A DNA stretch of 11,764 nt from assembly GCA_002317325.1 (NCBI GenBank), contig DCJB01000023.1, forward strand, positions 1 through 11,764, in the 5' to 3' direction. The first letter of the stretch is position 1. Each line of letters begins with the position of its first letter. The stretch is from Bacteroidales bacterium UBA1711. GTDB lineage: Bacteria > Bacteroidota > Bacteroidia > Bacteroidales > P3. Made by a program: the position numbers and the translations under genes. Below the pieces are notes generated by a model. It saw only the letters and a program-made list of their open reading frames with translations. It had not been told where the DNA came from and ran no database searches. Positions 5,479 to 11,764 of this stretch are shown here, piece after piece.

Positions 5479-7487
5479 TGGGCCGCCTGTGGCATTTCGT
5501 TCTCTTGCTCTTCCTCCTCCTGTCCGCCGCGGCATGGGGGCAGGAAAACTCGTCTCAGGACAAGCCTAAGGGTATCGAGTACCACGTGGAGGTGCCCGAC
5601 AGCGTGCAGCAGGCCTCAGTCTTCACTTTCAACAGCAAGCCCAACGAGGTGAAGATGTTGGAATATCGCCACCTCAGCCACCGCCTCACGGGCGCCCAGT
5701 TCTGCGACCGTCTTGATGCCCTCAACGGCAACTATTACCTCACCGTCACCGAACTGGGCCATCCGCACCTCGAACTATTCCACGACTACTCTTCCCGCTT
5801 GGGCGGGGCATTCAAGCCGTCGCTCTACCCCGGACTCTTCAAAACGCCCGACAATGTGTCGCTCTATCAGGTGCAGCACCCGCTCACGCTGCTCTCTTAC
5901 AACAGCTCGCTCAAACGCGACTACCAGCTGCACCTCCTCCACACACAGAATATAAACCCACGCTGGAACTTCGCCATCGACTACCAGCTCATCGGGCCTA
6001 AGGGCACCTACGCCAACACCGCGGCTTCAGACCATCTGCTCGACGTCAACTCTAACTACTACAGCCGAGACTCTCGTTACCAACTGGCCGCCGGCGCCAT
6101 CTGGCAGCGAATGCTCATCGGCGAGAACGGCGGTCTGCTCAACGAGTCGGCTTTCTTGAGGGGACTCGGCGGCAGCGCCACTGGCGTGCCGGTGGTCAGC
6201 AACAGCCGCGGCAGCTTCAGCAGCGACCTTACGCTCTTTGCCCGCCAGTCGTTCAACACCGTCCGCCAAGTGGAGTGGTACCGCCCCATCCGCAAGCAGT
6301 TGATGGACACTGTGGCCGACTCCGTCACCCACGACACCGTCGTCCGCCTCCGCGACACGGTGGTGGGCTGCGACACGCTGTACCCCAGCACGCCGAAGAT
6401 ATTCAACACCGGCGTGGTCCGCCTCGATTTGCAGCTGGACCGGCACAAGTACCGCTACAACGACTCTCTCTTCTACAACCATTTCACCACCACCCTCTTT
6501 TGGACCAATGATGCCTATCCCGACTCCCGCTGGGTGAATCCGCTCAAACTCCAAGCGGGTATCCGGCCCGAGGTTGAGTGGACCAAACTCGACGAGAGTG
6601 TCTATGCCCGGCCTTCTACCACAGAGGTGTCGCTCTTCCCCTACGTCAGGGCGCAGCTGTCGCCTTGGCGGGGCACCGAACTCACCGTCTTGGCCGAAGC
6701 CACGCCGACCTTCAGCCAGTATAACCTCGACGGCCGGCTGCTCTTCCCCTTCCGCGACTCGTTAGGCCGCTCAGAACGCAGTGTTGCCGTTCACGCAGTG
6801 GTAGAGTCCGATGCCCCCGACCTCATCTACACCGTCCAGTGCCTCCGACCCAATAGCCCCGTGGAGGCTTCGAACCTGAAAAACATCGGTGTCCGCAAGG
6901 TCGAAGCCCTGTACTGGCAAGGCGGCTTCTTGAATGCTGCCGTTGCACTCAACCATATCGACAACAACATTTGGTTTGTGCGTCGGACGCTCGACGATGG
7001 CTCTGCCATGCTCTGCCCCGCCCAAGCCGACGGTGGCGCATTGCTCCTCCAAGGGCGGGTGAATATGGAGTTCTGCTTTTGGAATTGGCTGCACTATGAT
7101 ATGCAGCAGCTGCTTCAATACAGCAGTCACCAAGACCGGGTGCGGGTGCCGCTCCTCGCCTCCAAAAACTCTGTCTATGCCGACTTCTTCCTCTTCCGCA
7201 AGGTGCTGCACGCCCAAGTGGGTGCCGACCTCCGCTACCACACCCCCTTCAAAGCCGATGCCTACGACCCTGCCCTTGGCGTGTTCTATCGCCAGGACGA
7301 TGTTGAGGTGGGAAACTACCTGTGGGGCGACCTCTTCGTGAACCTGCAAATCAAGAAGGCCACCATCTACGTCAAAGCTGGCCACATCAACGAACTCCTT
7401 GAGACCAAATCCTACTGCATACTGCCCCACTATCCCGCCAAGCCCTTCGGCCTCTCATTCGGCCTCACTTGGGTGTTCTATGATTGA
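5478..7487 (+). CDS. Putative outer-membrane porin (Bacteroidota Porin_10 type)
   Basis: The ATG at 5478 gives 669 residues. A TTG three bases upstream is also in frame, but ATG is preferred and overlaps the trxB stop by one base. Residues 1-21 form a signal peptide: a short basic start, a Leu-rich core and likely cleavage after AWG, before Gln22. The mature part has the features of the Bacteroidota 'putative porin' family: NVSLYQVQHPLTLLSYNSSLKRDYQLHLLHTQNINPRWNF near the N-terminus, followed by a YYSRDSRYQL strand and an NGGLLNE segment. Many amphipathic strands follow, and the protein ends in LSFGLTWVFYD, a plausible closing beta-strand. It should be a beta-barrel in the outer membrane; the substrate is unknown. 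Pairing with trxB is unusual and may be only an operon accident. Confidence 0.88.
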   Translation: MGRLWHFVLLLFLLLSAAAWGQENSSQDKPKGIEYHVEVPDSVQQASVFTFNSKPNEVKMLEYRHLSHRLTGAQFCDRLDALNGNYYLTVTELGHPHLELFHDYSSRLGGAFKPSLYPGLFKTPDNVSLYQVQHPLTLLSYNSSLKRDYQLHLLHTQNINPRWNFAIDYQLIGPKGTYANTAASDHLLDVNSNYYSRDSRYQLAAGAIWQRMLIGENGGLLNESAFLRGLGGSATGVPVVSNSRGSFSSDLTLFARQSFNTVRQVEWYRPIRKQLMDTVADSVTHDTVVRLRDTVVGCDTLYPSTPKIFNTGVVRLDLQLDRHKYRYNDSLFYNHFTTTLFWTNDAYPDSRWVNPLKLQAGIRPEVEWTKLDESVYARPSTTEVSLFPYVRAQLSPWRGTELTVLAEATPTFSQYNLDGRLLFPFRDSLGRSERSVAVHAVVESDAPDLIYTVQCLRPNSPVEASNLKNIGVRKVEALYWQGGFLNAAVALNHIDNNIWFVRRTLDDGSAMLCPAQADGGALLLQGRVNMEFCFWNWLHYDMQQLLQYSSHQDRVRVPLLASKNSVYADFFLFRKVLHAQVGADLRYHTPFKADAYDPALGVFYRQDDVEVGNYLWGDLFVNLQIKKATIYVKAGHINELLETKSYCILPHYPAKPFGLSFGLTWVFYD

Positions 7488-7566
7488 TTGTGATATGTGA
7501 ACGATTAATATCGATGGAATGATTACGACAGAAAACGGTAAAATACAGTACTCGGTGATGGTGAGT

Positions 7567-7589
7567 TCTTCGGTCAATAGATACGAAGA
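7567..7589 (+). repeat. Weak inverted repeat in the leader before pta
   Basis: TCTTCG (7567-7572) and CGAAGA (7584-7589) pair across an 11-base loop in the 163-base, AT-richer gap between the porin and pta. No TAnnTTTG promoter motif was found in this gap, although a promoter is expected here from its length and composition. The short near-palindrome CGATTAATATCG lies at 7502-7513. Confidence 0.25.
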
Positions 7590-7650
7590 CCAGTAAATCT
7601 CGTAATTGAAAACAAATACACAAAGAAATAATAAGCAAAAACGATACAAT

Positions 7651-8655
7651 ATGACATTACTTGAACAGATTCGCTCGAAAGCGAAAGCCGCCCACAAGAC
7701 CATCGTTTTGGCCGAGGGCACCGAGGAACGCACCTTGAAAGCCGCCGACATCATCCTCGGCGAAGAGATTGCCAACATCATCCTGTTGGGCGACGAAAAG
7801 GAAATCAAGGGTCTTGCCTCGCAGTGGGGCTTGACGAACATTGCCAAAGCCACCATCATCGACCCCGTCGCCAATACCAAGCGCGAATATTATGCCCAAA
7901 TGCTCTGCGAAATCCGTAAGAAGAAGGGTATGCAGATGGACGAGGCCATGAAGCTGGTCGCCGACCCGCTCTATCTCGCTTGCCTCCTCATCAAGAACGG
8001 CGATGCCGACGGCGAGGTGGCCGGTGCGCGCAACGCCACTGGCGACGTGCTGCGTCCCGCCTTCCAAATTGTAAAGACCCTCCCCGGCGTGAGCGTCGTG
8101 AGCGGCGCCTTCATCATGATTCTGAAGGACTCCACCTACGGCGAGAACGGTATGTTTGTCTTCGCCGACTGTGCCGCCACACCCTGCCCCACCGCAGCCG
8201 AGTTGGGTCAGATTGCCGTGGTCTCTGCCCAGACTGCCAAAGCCATTGCCGGCTTTGAAGAACCCCGCGTGGCCATTCTGAGTTTCTCCACCAAGGGCAG
8301 CGCCAAGCATGAACTGGTTGACAAGGTAATCGAGGCCACTCGTGTGGCCCACGAACTCGACCCCAATGTCAAGTTGGACGGCGAACTGCAGGCCGATGCC
8401 GCTATTGTGGCCAAAGTGGGTGCCAGCAAGGCTCCCGGCAGCGACATCGCCGGCCGTGCCAACGTCTTGGTCTTCCCCGACCTCCAGAGCGGCAACATCT
8501 GCTACAAGCTGGTGCAGCGTCTCGCTGGTGCCGAGGCCGTAGGTCCCGTCATGCAGGGCATGGCCGCCCCCATCAACGACCTCAGTCGCGGTTGCAGTGT
8601 CGAGGACATTGTCAACGTGGTCAGCATCACTGCCACCCAAGCCGCTGCCAAGTAA
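7651..8655 (+). CDS. pta: Phosphate acetyltransferase
   Basis: The ATG at 7651 gives 334 residues, the size of the short, single-domain phosphotransacetylases. The enzyme interconverts acetyl-CoA and acetyl phosphate, the first step of acetate formation in fermenting Bacteroidota. Typical family blocks are present: IVLAEGTEERTLKAA at 17-31, ADGEVAGARNATGDVLRPAFQ at about 115-135, then LSFSTKGSAKHELV, LDGELQADAAIV and NVLVFPDLQSGNICYKLVQRLAGAEAVGPV. It ends with the family's DLSRGCSVEDIVNVV block. The start is chosen by fit to the family; the frame is open 45 bases further up to a TTG, which lacks support. The leader is A-rich without Shine-Dalgarno. ackA, the usual partner, does not follow; a terminator-like hairpin comes next. 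Confidence 0.95.
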   Translation: MTLLEQIRSKAKAAHKTIVLAEGTEERTLKAADIILGEEIANIILLGDEKEIKGLASQWGLTNIAKATIIDPVANTKREYYAQMLCEIRKKKGMQMDEAMKLVADPLYLACLLIKNGDADGEVAGARNATGDVLRPAFQIVKTLPGVSVVSGAFIMILKDSTYGENGMFVFADCAATPCPTAAELGQIAVVSAQTAKAIAGFEEPRVAILSFSTKGSAKHELVDKVIEATRVAHELDPNVKLDGELQADAAIVAKVGASKAPGSDIAGRANVLVFPDLQSGNICYKLVQRLAGAEAVGPVMQGMAAPINDLSRGCSVEDIVNVVSITATQAAAK

Positions 8656-8669
8656 CACCCCACCAACAC

Positions 8670-8706
8670 CCCTCGGGCGGTCGGGGCGGCCCCCCCCGCC
8701 CAAGGG
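8670..8706 (+). terminator. GC-rich terminator-like hairpin after pta
   Basis: CCCT (8670-8673) pairs with AGGG (8703-8706), GGGCGG (8675-8680) with CCGCCC (8696-8701), and GGGG (8683-8686) with CCCC (8691-8694) around a CGGC loop. Small mismatches separate the three parts, giving about 14 paired bases. TTAATAAAT follows, a T/A-rich but not pure-T tail. It starts 14 bases after the pta stop, which fits an intrinsic terminator for pta. Confidence 0.65.
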
Positions 8707-8719
8707 TTAATAAATCACC

Positions 8720-8737
8720 TGTGCGGACAGCCGCACA
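8720..8737 (+). repeat. Hairpin upstream of the SDR gene
   Basis: TGTGCGG (8720-8726) pairs perfectly with CCGCACA (8731-8737) around an ACAG tetraloop. It ends 21 bases before the SDR start codon and is followed by an A-rich stretch, so it is more likely a 5' leader structure or protein-binding site than a terminator. No TAnnTTTG motif is visible between pta and the SDR gene. Confidence 0.45.
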
Positions 8738-8758
8738 TCGAAAACCCACAAAAAACTG

Positions 8759-9538
8759 ATGAATCAATTTGCCTTAATCACAGGTGCCAGCTCCGGGATT
8801 GGCTACGAGTATGCCCGCGTTTTGGCTGATTATCACTACAACCTTATCATCATTAGCAACGAAGAAGACCCCCTTGAAGAGAAGGCAGCCGAGCTTCGTC
8901 AAGACTTCAAGCACATCACAGTCATACCTTACCTGTGCGACCTCTCGCGTCAGGAGGCGGCCAAAGAAATTTTCCGGTTCTGTTATGTCAACAACTACCG
9001 CGTGGAGGTGCTTGTCAACAACGCCGGGGTCTATCACGATAAAGACTTCATCAAAGACACCGAGAAGTTCAACAGCCTCATTCTGAATCTCCATGTCTAT
9101 ACGCCCACCATGCTCATGTACTATTTCGGCAATGATATGGCGCACGGACATTCGGGCTATATCCTCAACATGAGTTCCATCACGTCGGGTATCCCCGTCC
9201 AGCGTCTTGCCACCTACGGGGCCACCAAAGCCTATCTGAAGAATTTCTCCCGCTCGCTGCATATTGAGCTTTACCGCAAGAAGGTCTATGTCACCACCGT
9301 GTGTCCGGGTGCAGTGGCCACCACGCTCTACAATCTCAATCCCTCGTCGGTGCGGGTGGGGCTGCTGCTGGGTTACATCGTCAGCCCCAAGCGACTGGCC
9401 CGCCGCGCAGTCAGAGCCATGTTCCACAAACGGGCCTGCATACGCCCCCCGTTCATTTGGAACGCCATCCTCCTCATGCTCATAAAGCTGCTGCCCACCG
9501 GTCTGCTGCGCCTTGTGCGGCGGCTGAAAATATTCTAA
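8759..9538 (+). CDS. Short-chain dehydrogenase/reductase (SDR family)
   Basis: A 259-residue classical-type SDR, an NAD(P)-dependent oxidoreductase with a Rossmann fold. The cofactor loop GASSGIG is at residues 9-15 and NNAG at 87-90. The catalytic residues are all visible: Asn110, Ser140 (MSSITSG), Tyr153 and Lys157 (YGATK). PGAV follows the catalytic region, as usual. The C-terminus (about 224-259) is unusually hydrophobic and basic (WNAILLMLIKLLPTGLLRLVRRLKIF), which suggests membrane association, as in SDR relatives acting on lipids or steroids. The substrate cannot be told from sequence. The ATG at 8759 has only an A-rich leader. It lies 22 bases before hypA and may share its transcript, but no known hydrogenase step needs an SDR. 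Confidence 0.9.
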   Translation: MNQFALITGASSGIGYEYARVLADYHYNLIIISNEEDPLEEKAAELRQDFKHITVIPYLCDLSRQEAAKEIFRFCYVNNYRVEVLVNNAGVYHDKDFIKDTEKFNSLILNLHVYTPTMLMYYFGNDMAHGHSGYILNMSSITSGIPVQRLATYGATKAYLKNFSRSLHIELYRKKVYVTTVCPGAVATTLYNLNPSSVRVGLLLGYIVSPKRLARRAVRAMFHKRACIRPPFIWNAILLMLIKLLPTGLLRLVRRLKIF

Positions 9539-9560
9539 AGTCCCGCCTACTTTCCCTCTC

Positions 9561-9911
9561 ATGCACGAACTCCCCTTTGCAAAAAGCATCTTCAACACTG
9601 TGGTTGAGAAAGCCCGCCAAAACGAGGCGGAGCGTATCGTGCGTGTGGTCATTGAGGTGGGCGCCTTGCGCGACTTCGTGCCCGAGATAGTGCAGAAATA
9701 CTGGCTCTATGTCACCCGGGGCAGCATGGCCGAGGGGTCGCTGTTGGAAATGAAGGAGATTCCCGCCACCGTCCGCTGTCGCGACTGCGGCACCACGTTT
9801 CCAGTCAACATGACCAACATCAAGGAGACCTGCTGCCCCAAGTGCCGCTGCGACATGGGCACCCTCGTCACTGGTCGCGAGCTCCGTATTTTAGGAATCG
9901 AAATAAGATAA
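9561..9911 (+). CDS. hypA: Hydrogenase nickel chaperone HypA
   Basis: A 116-residue HypA. It carries nickel to the large subunit of [NiFe] hydrogenase (in some bacteria also to urease), working with HypB. The invariant N-terminal MHE is present; His2 and the N-terminal amine bind Ni2+. The zinc site is intact, with two CxxC pairs: Cys73-Cys76 (CRDC) and Cys92-Cys95 (CPKC). Two further cysteines, Cys91 and Cys97, flank the second pair, which is more than the four needed for zinc. The length is normal. The stop codon is directly followed by the hypB ATG with no gap, so the two are co-translated, matching their joint role. No hydrogenase or hypCDEF gene is visible in the window. Confidence 0.95.
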   Translation: MHELPFAKSIFNTVVEKARQNEAERIVRVVIEVGALRDFVPEIVQKYWLYVTRGSMAEGSLLEMKEIPATVRCRDCGTTFPVNMTNIKETCCPKCRCDMGTLVTGRELRILGIEIR

Positions 9912-10583
9912 ATGCCAACAATGGAAGAACTGACTTATATTGACCTCAAGCAGTGCATACTGGCCGACAATGACCAGCAGGCCGACGCTATCCGCAGCCT
10001 CTCACGCGAGAAAGGCTTTTTCCTCTGGAATATCATGTCCTCGCCCGGGGCGGGCAAGACCACATTCATTCTTGATGTCATCCGCCGGCTGAAGGACCGC
10101 TTCCGTATCGGCGTCATTGAGGGCGACATTGAATCGACCATCGACGCGCAGAAAATGCAGGCCCTCGGCGTCCCTACCGTCCAGTTGCGCACCGGCGGCG
10201 ACTGCCACCTTGATGCCCCTATGATACTCAAGGCGCTCGAATCCCTTCCAACAGACAACCTCGACCTCGTCATCATCGAGAATATTGGCAACCTGGTATG
10301 CCCTGCCGAGTTCGACCTCGGTGCCGACCTCCCCTCCATGCTCTTGTCTGTGCCCGAGGGCGACGACAAGGCGGTCAAATATCCCCTCATGTTCTCGGTG
10401 TGCCGTGCCTTGGTGGTCACCAAGGTCGATACGCTTCCCTATTTTGACTTCGATATGGAGGCACTCCGCCGCAACGCCCGCATACTCAACGCCGGCATAG
10501 ACATCTTCCCCCTCTCCGCTAAGACGGGCGAGGGTATGGAGGCTTTTATCAATTACCTAATCCAGCAAATCAACAGCAAATGA
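9912..10583 (+). CDS. hypB: Hydrogenase nickel incorporation GTPase HypB
   Basis: A 223-residue HypB, the GTPase that drives nickel transfer with HypA. The P-loop SSPGAGKT is at residues 43-50; later come TKVD (170-173) and LSAKTGEG (201-208), which fit the guanine-binding elements. The metal site of the G-domain is complete: Cys98, His99 and Cys130, spaced like Cys166, His167 and Cys198 of E. coli HypB. The N-terminus lacks both the high-affinity CxxCGC motif of E. coli and the His-rich nickel store of some relatives, so this is the minimal type. ATG at 9912 abuts the hypA stop; an in-frame ATG at 9921 is an alternative start. The end overlaps the next gene by four bases (ATGA). Confidence 0.95.
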   Translation: MPTMEELTYIDLKQCILADNDQQADAIRSLSREKGFFLWNIMSSPGAGKTTFILDVIRRLKDRFRIGVIEGDIESTIDAQKMQALGVPTVQLRTGGDCHLDAPMILKALESLPTDNLDLVIIENIGNLVCPAEFDLGADLPSMLLSVPEGDDKAVKYPLMFSVCRALVVTKVDTLPYFDFDMEALRRNARILNAGIDIFPLSAKTGEGMEAFINYLIQQINSK

Positions 10584-11662
10584 ACGTCTATACACAGCTT
10601 CTCCATCGGCTCGACGAGTTGAGCTTTGGCTTCCCCAAGTCGTTCTTGGGTATGGACCGCCTCTTCGTCAAGTCCATCTTCAGCAAAGAGGATGCCCGCG
10701 ACTTTGTCAACATGGCGCCGGGCTTCCAGACCGCCGCCATGTATGCCGCTAAGAACGGCCTCACCGAAGCCGAGGCATCGGCACGCCTCGAGCGCATGGT
10801 CAGCCGAGGCGAGATTTACCGCCGCCACTGCCGCGACAACTACGAGGTCTATGAATACGAGCAGCACCCCTTTGTTATGGGCTTCATGGAGTGGCAGGTC
10901 AAGAACCCCAAACGCAAGTGGCTCTACTACCTCTCGGGCTACATCATCAGCTCCAAGATTGGCAGCCGCATGAGCCAGACGATGCCATTTTATCGCACCA
11001 TTCCCATGCACAAGGAGTTCGTTGAAGGGTCGGTGGTGGCCCCCTACGAGGACCTCGAAGAAATCCTCAACCGCCACACCCGTTTCTCTGTGGCCAACTG
11101 CATCTGTCGTATGCTCGACAAGGTGAAGCCTAACAACCCCTGTCACCACCCTTTGGAGACCTGCATTGAGACCGATGACTACGCCACCTTCTTCATTGAG
11201 ACGGGCATGGGACGCGAAATCACCCGCGAGGAGGCTCTCGCTATCTTGCGCGAGGGTGAGAAGGACGGCCGCGTGGTCAATGTCTCCAACAGCAAGGACG
11301 GCGAGAACCTCTGCTCCTGCTGCGAGTGCGGCTGCGGCATGATGTTCCTCAAGACTCACTATCCCGGTCCCAGCAAGGACCTGTGGAGCAACTACTACGT
11401 TGACATCGACCGCGACCGCTGCGTAGGCTGCGGACTCTGTGCCAAGAAGTGTACCTTCGGCGGCTTGGCGATGGGCGATGATGGCCGGGTGGCCATCAAC
11501 CTCGAGAAGTGCCTCGGCTGCGGTCTCTGCGTCTCGTCGTGCAGTCAGAAAGCCGTCCGCCTTCGCAAGAAAGAGAACCCCTACGAACCGCCCGAGGACT
11601 ACGGCGAGGCCATGGAGATATGGGGCAAGATAACCAAGAAAGATTACAAGCACTTCAAGTGA
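10580..11662 (+). CDS. 4Fe-4S binding protein with winged-helix-like N-terminus
   Basis: A 360-residue cysteine-rich iron-sulfur protein. Residues 1-100 look like a helix-turn-helix/winged-helix module (LTEAEASARLERMVSRGEIYRR at 61-82). The middle has two cysteine groups: Cys174, Cys176, Cys188 and Cys195, then a dense cluster at Cys245, 247, 248, 250 and 252. The C-terminus has two ferredoxin motifs, CVGCGLCAKKC (281-291) and CLGCGLCVSSC (311-321), each able to hold a 4Fe-4S cluster. The usual Pro after the last Cys is Thr and Ser here. Similar proteins of this layout occur in anaerobes and archaea and are uncharacterised. It has no signal peptide, so it is probably cytoplasmic. Its ATGA overlap with hypB suggests a role with a nickel enzyme, perhaps in electron transfer or redox sensing; this is inference. 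Confidence 0.85.
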   Translation: MNVYTQLLHRLDELSFGFPKSFLGMDRLFVKSIFSKEDARDFVNMAPGFQTAAMYAAKNGLTEAEASARLERMVSRGEIYRRHCRDNYEVYEYEQHPFVMGFMEWQVKNPKRKWLYYLSGYIISSKIGSRMSQTMPFYRTIPMHKEFVEGSVVAPYEDLEEILNRHTRFSVANCICRMLDKVKPNNPCHHPLETCIETDDYATFFIETGMGREITREEALAILREGEKDGRVVNVSNSKDGENLCSCCECGCGMMFLKTHYPGPSKDLWSNYYVDIDRDRCVGCGLCAKKCTFGGLAMGDDGRVAINLEKCLGCGLCVSSCSQKAVRLRKKENPYEPPEDYGEAMEIWGKITKKDYKHFK

Positions 11663-11694
11663 ATTGCGAAGGGTGAATTGACGAGTGACAATTG
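11659..11694 (+). repeat. Degenerate GTGAATTG direct repeat
   Basis: GTGAATTG occurs at 11659-11666 and 11673-11680, and a variant GTGACAATTG at 11685-11694. The first copy includes the stop codon of the iron-sulfur gene. The surroundings (11663-11764) are AT-richer than the rest of the window and hold no convincing gene. Short tandem AATTG-type repeats of this kind are seen between genes in Bacteroidales, but their role is unknown. Confidence 0.45.
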
Positions 11695-11764
11695 ATATGC
11701 AAGAAGGTCTTCTGTATTCATCCGCTGTCCCAAGTAAGAACTACACGAAAAAGAAATAGACAAC

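Noticed and set aside
7519..7596. Small open frame of 25 codons in the leader of pta
   Set aside because: It has no ribosome-binding signal, no recognised similarity, and 25 codons are easily open by chance in AT-rich sequence. A leader peptide cannot be excluded.
8675..8689. G-quadruplex from GGGCGGTCGGGGCGG
   Set aside because: Only two-layer G-tracts are available and the same bases pair better in the terminator hairpin.
7657..8703. Minus-strand open frame of 348 codons opposite pta
   Set aside because: It mirrors the pta reading frame, shows no family motif and is Gly/Val/Asp/His-rich, as expected for the antisense of a GC-rich gene.
10553..11653. Minus-strand open frame of 366 codons opposite the iron-sulfur gene
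   Set aside because: The plus-strand gene has clear ferredoxin motifs; the antisense frame is Ala/Val/Leu-rich without recognisable domains.
11697..11759. Small open frame of 20 codons near the window end
   Set aside because: It is too short, has a low-complexity basic end and no support from a start signal.

Overview
The window looks like a chromosomal stretch from a GC-rich member of the Bacteroidota, most likely Bacteroidales. Four things point there. Two promoter-like sites carry the Bacteroidota -7 motif (TAnnTTTG) behind an A-tract. Most genes lack a Shine-Dalgarno sequence. One protein belongs to the DUF3127 family and one to the Bacteroidota putative-porin family. All genes supported here lie on the plus strand, with short gaps and several stop/start overlaps; no gene-free gap exceeds about 210 bases. 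No rRNA, tRNA, CRISPR array, insertion sequence, integrase or phage gene was recognised.

Layout. Bases 1-162 are the 3' end of an unidentified gene with a beta-strand-like C-terminus. A promoter then drives a CorA-type divalent cation transporter (373-1305). A second, very similar promoter, overlapped by an inverted repeat, precedes a DUF3127 protein with a low-complexity linker and an SSB-like acidic tail (1452-1889). Next comes a gene chain: 5-formyltetrahydrofolate cyclo-ligase (2060-2608), a small tail-anchored protein with a duplicated FHYQPRF motif (2596-3111), aspartate 1-decarboxylase PanD (3152-3496), a flippase-like UPF0104 membrane protein (3501-4544), thioredoxin reductase TrxB (4549-5478) and a putative outer-membrane porin (5478-7487). 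The junctions from PanD to the porin are only a few bases or overlap. A 163-base AT-richer gap precedes phosphate acetyltransferase (7651-8655), which ends in a GC-rich terminator-like hairpin.

The last block starts with a short-chain dehydrogenase (8759-9538). It is followed by the nickel-insertion pair hypA (9561-9911) and hypB (9912-10583), and by a cysteine-rich 4Fe-4S protein (10580-11662) that overlaps hypB by four bases. This suggests that the organism makes a [NiFe] hydrogenase or another nickel enzyme. The hydrogenase subunits and hypCDEF are not in the window. The last ~100 bases are AT-richer and carry a short degenerate repeat.

Most of the window is ordinary metabolism and housekeeping: cation uptake, one-carbon metabolism, beta-alanine/CoA synthesis, thiol redox and acetate production. 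I did not find a convincing new defence or mobile system. The parts most worth a second look are the SDR-hypA-hypB-FeS block, the duplicated-motif tail-anchored protein and the DUF3127 protein with its SSB-like tail.
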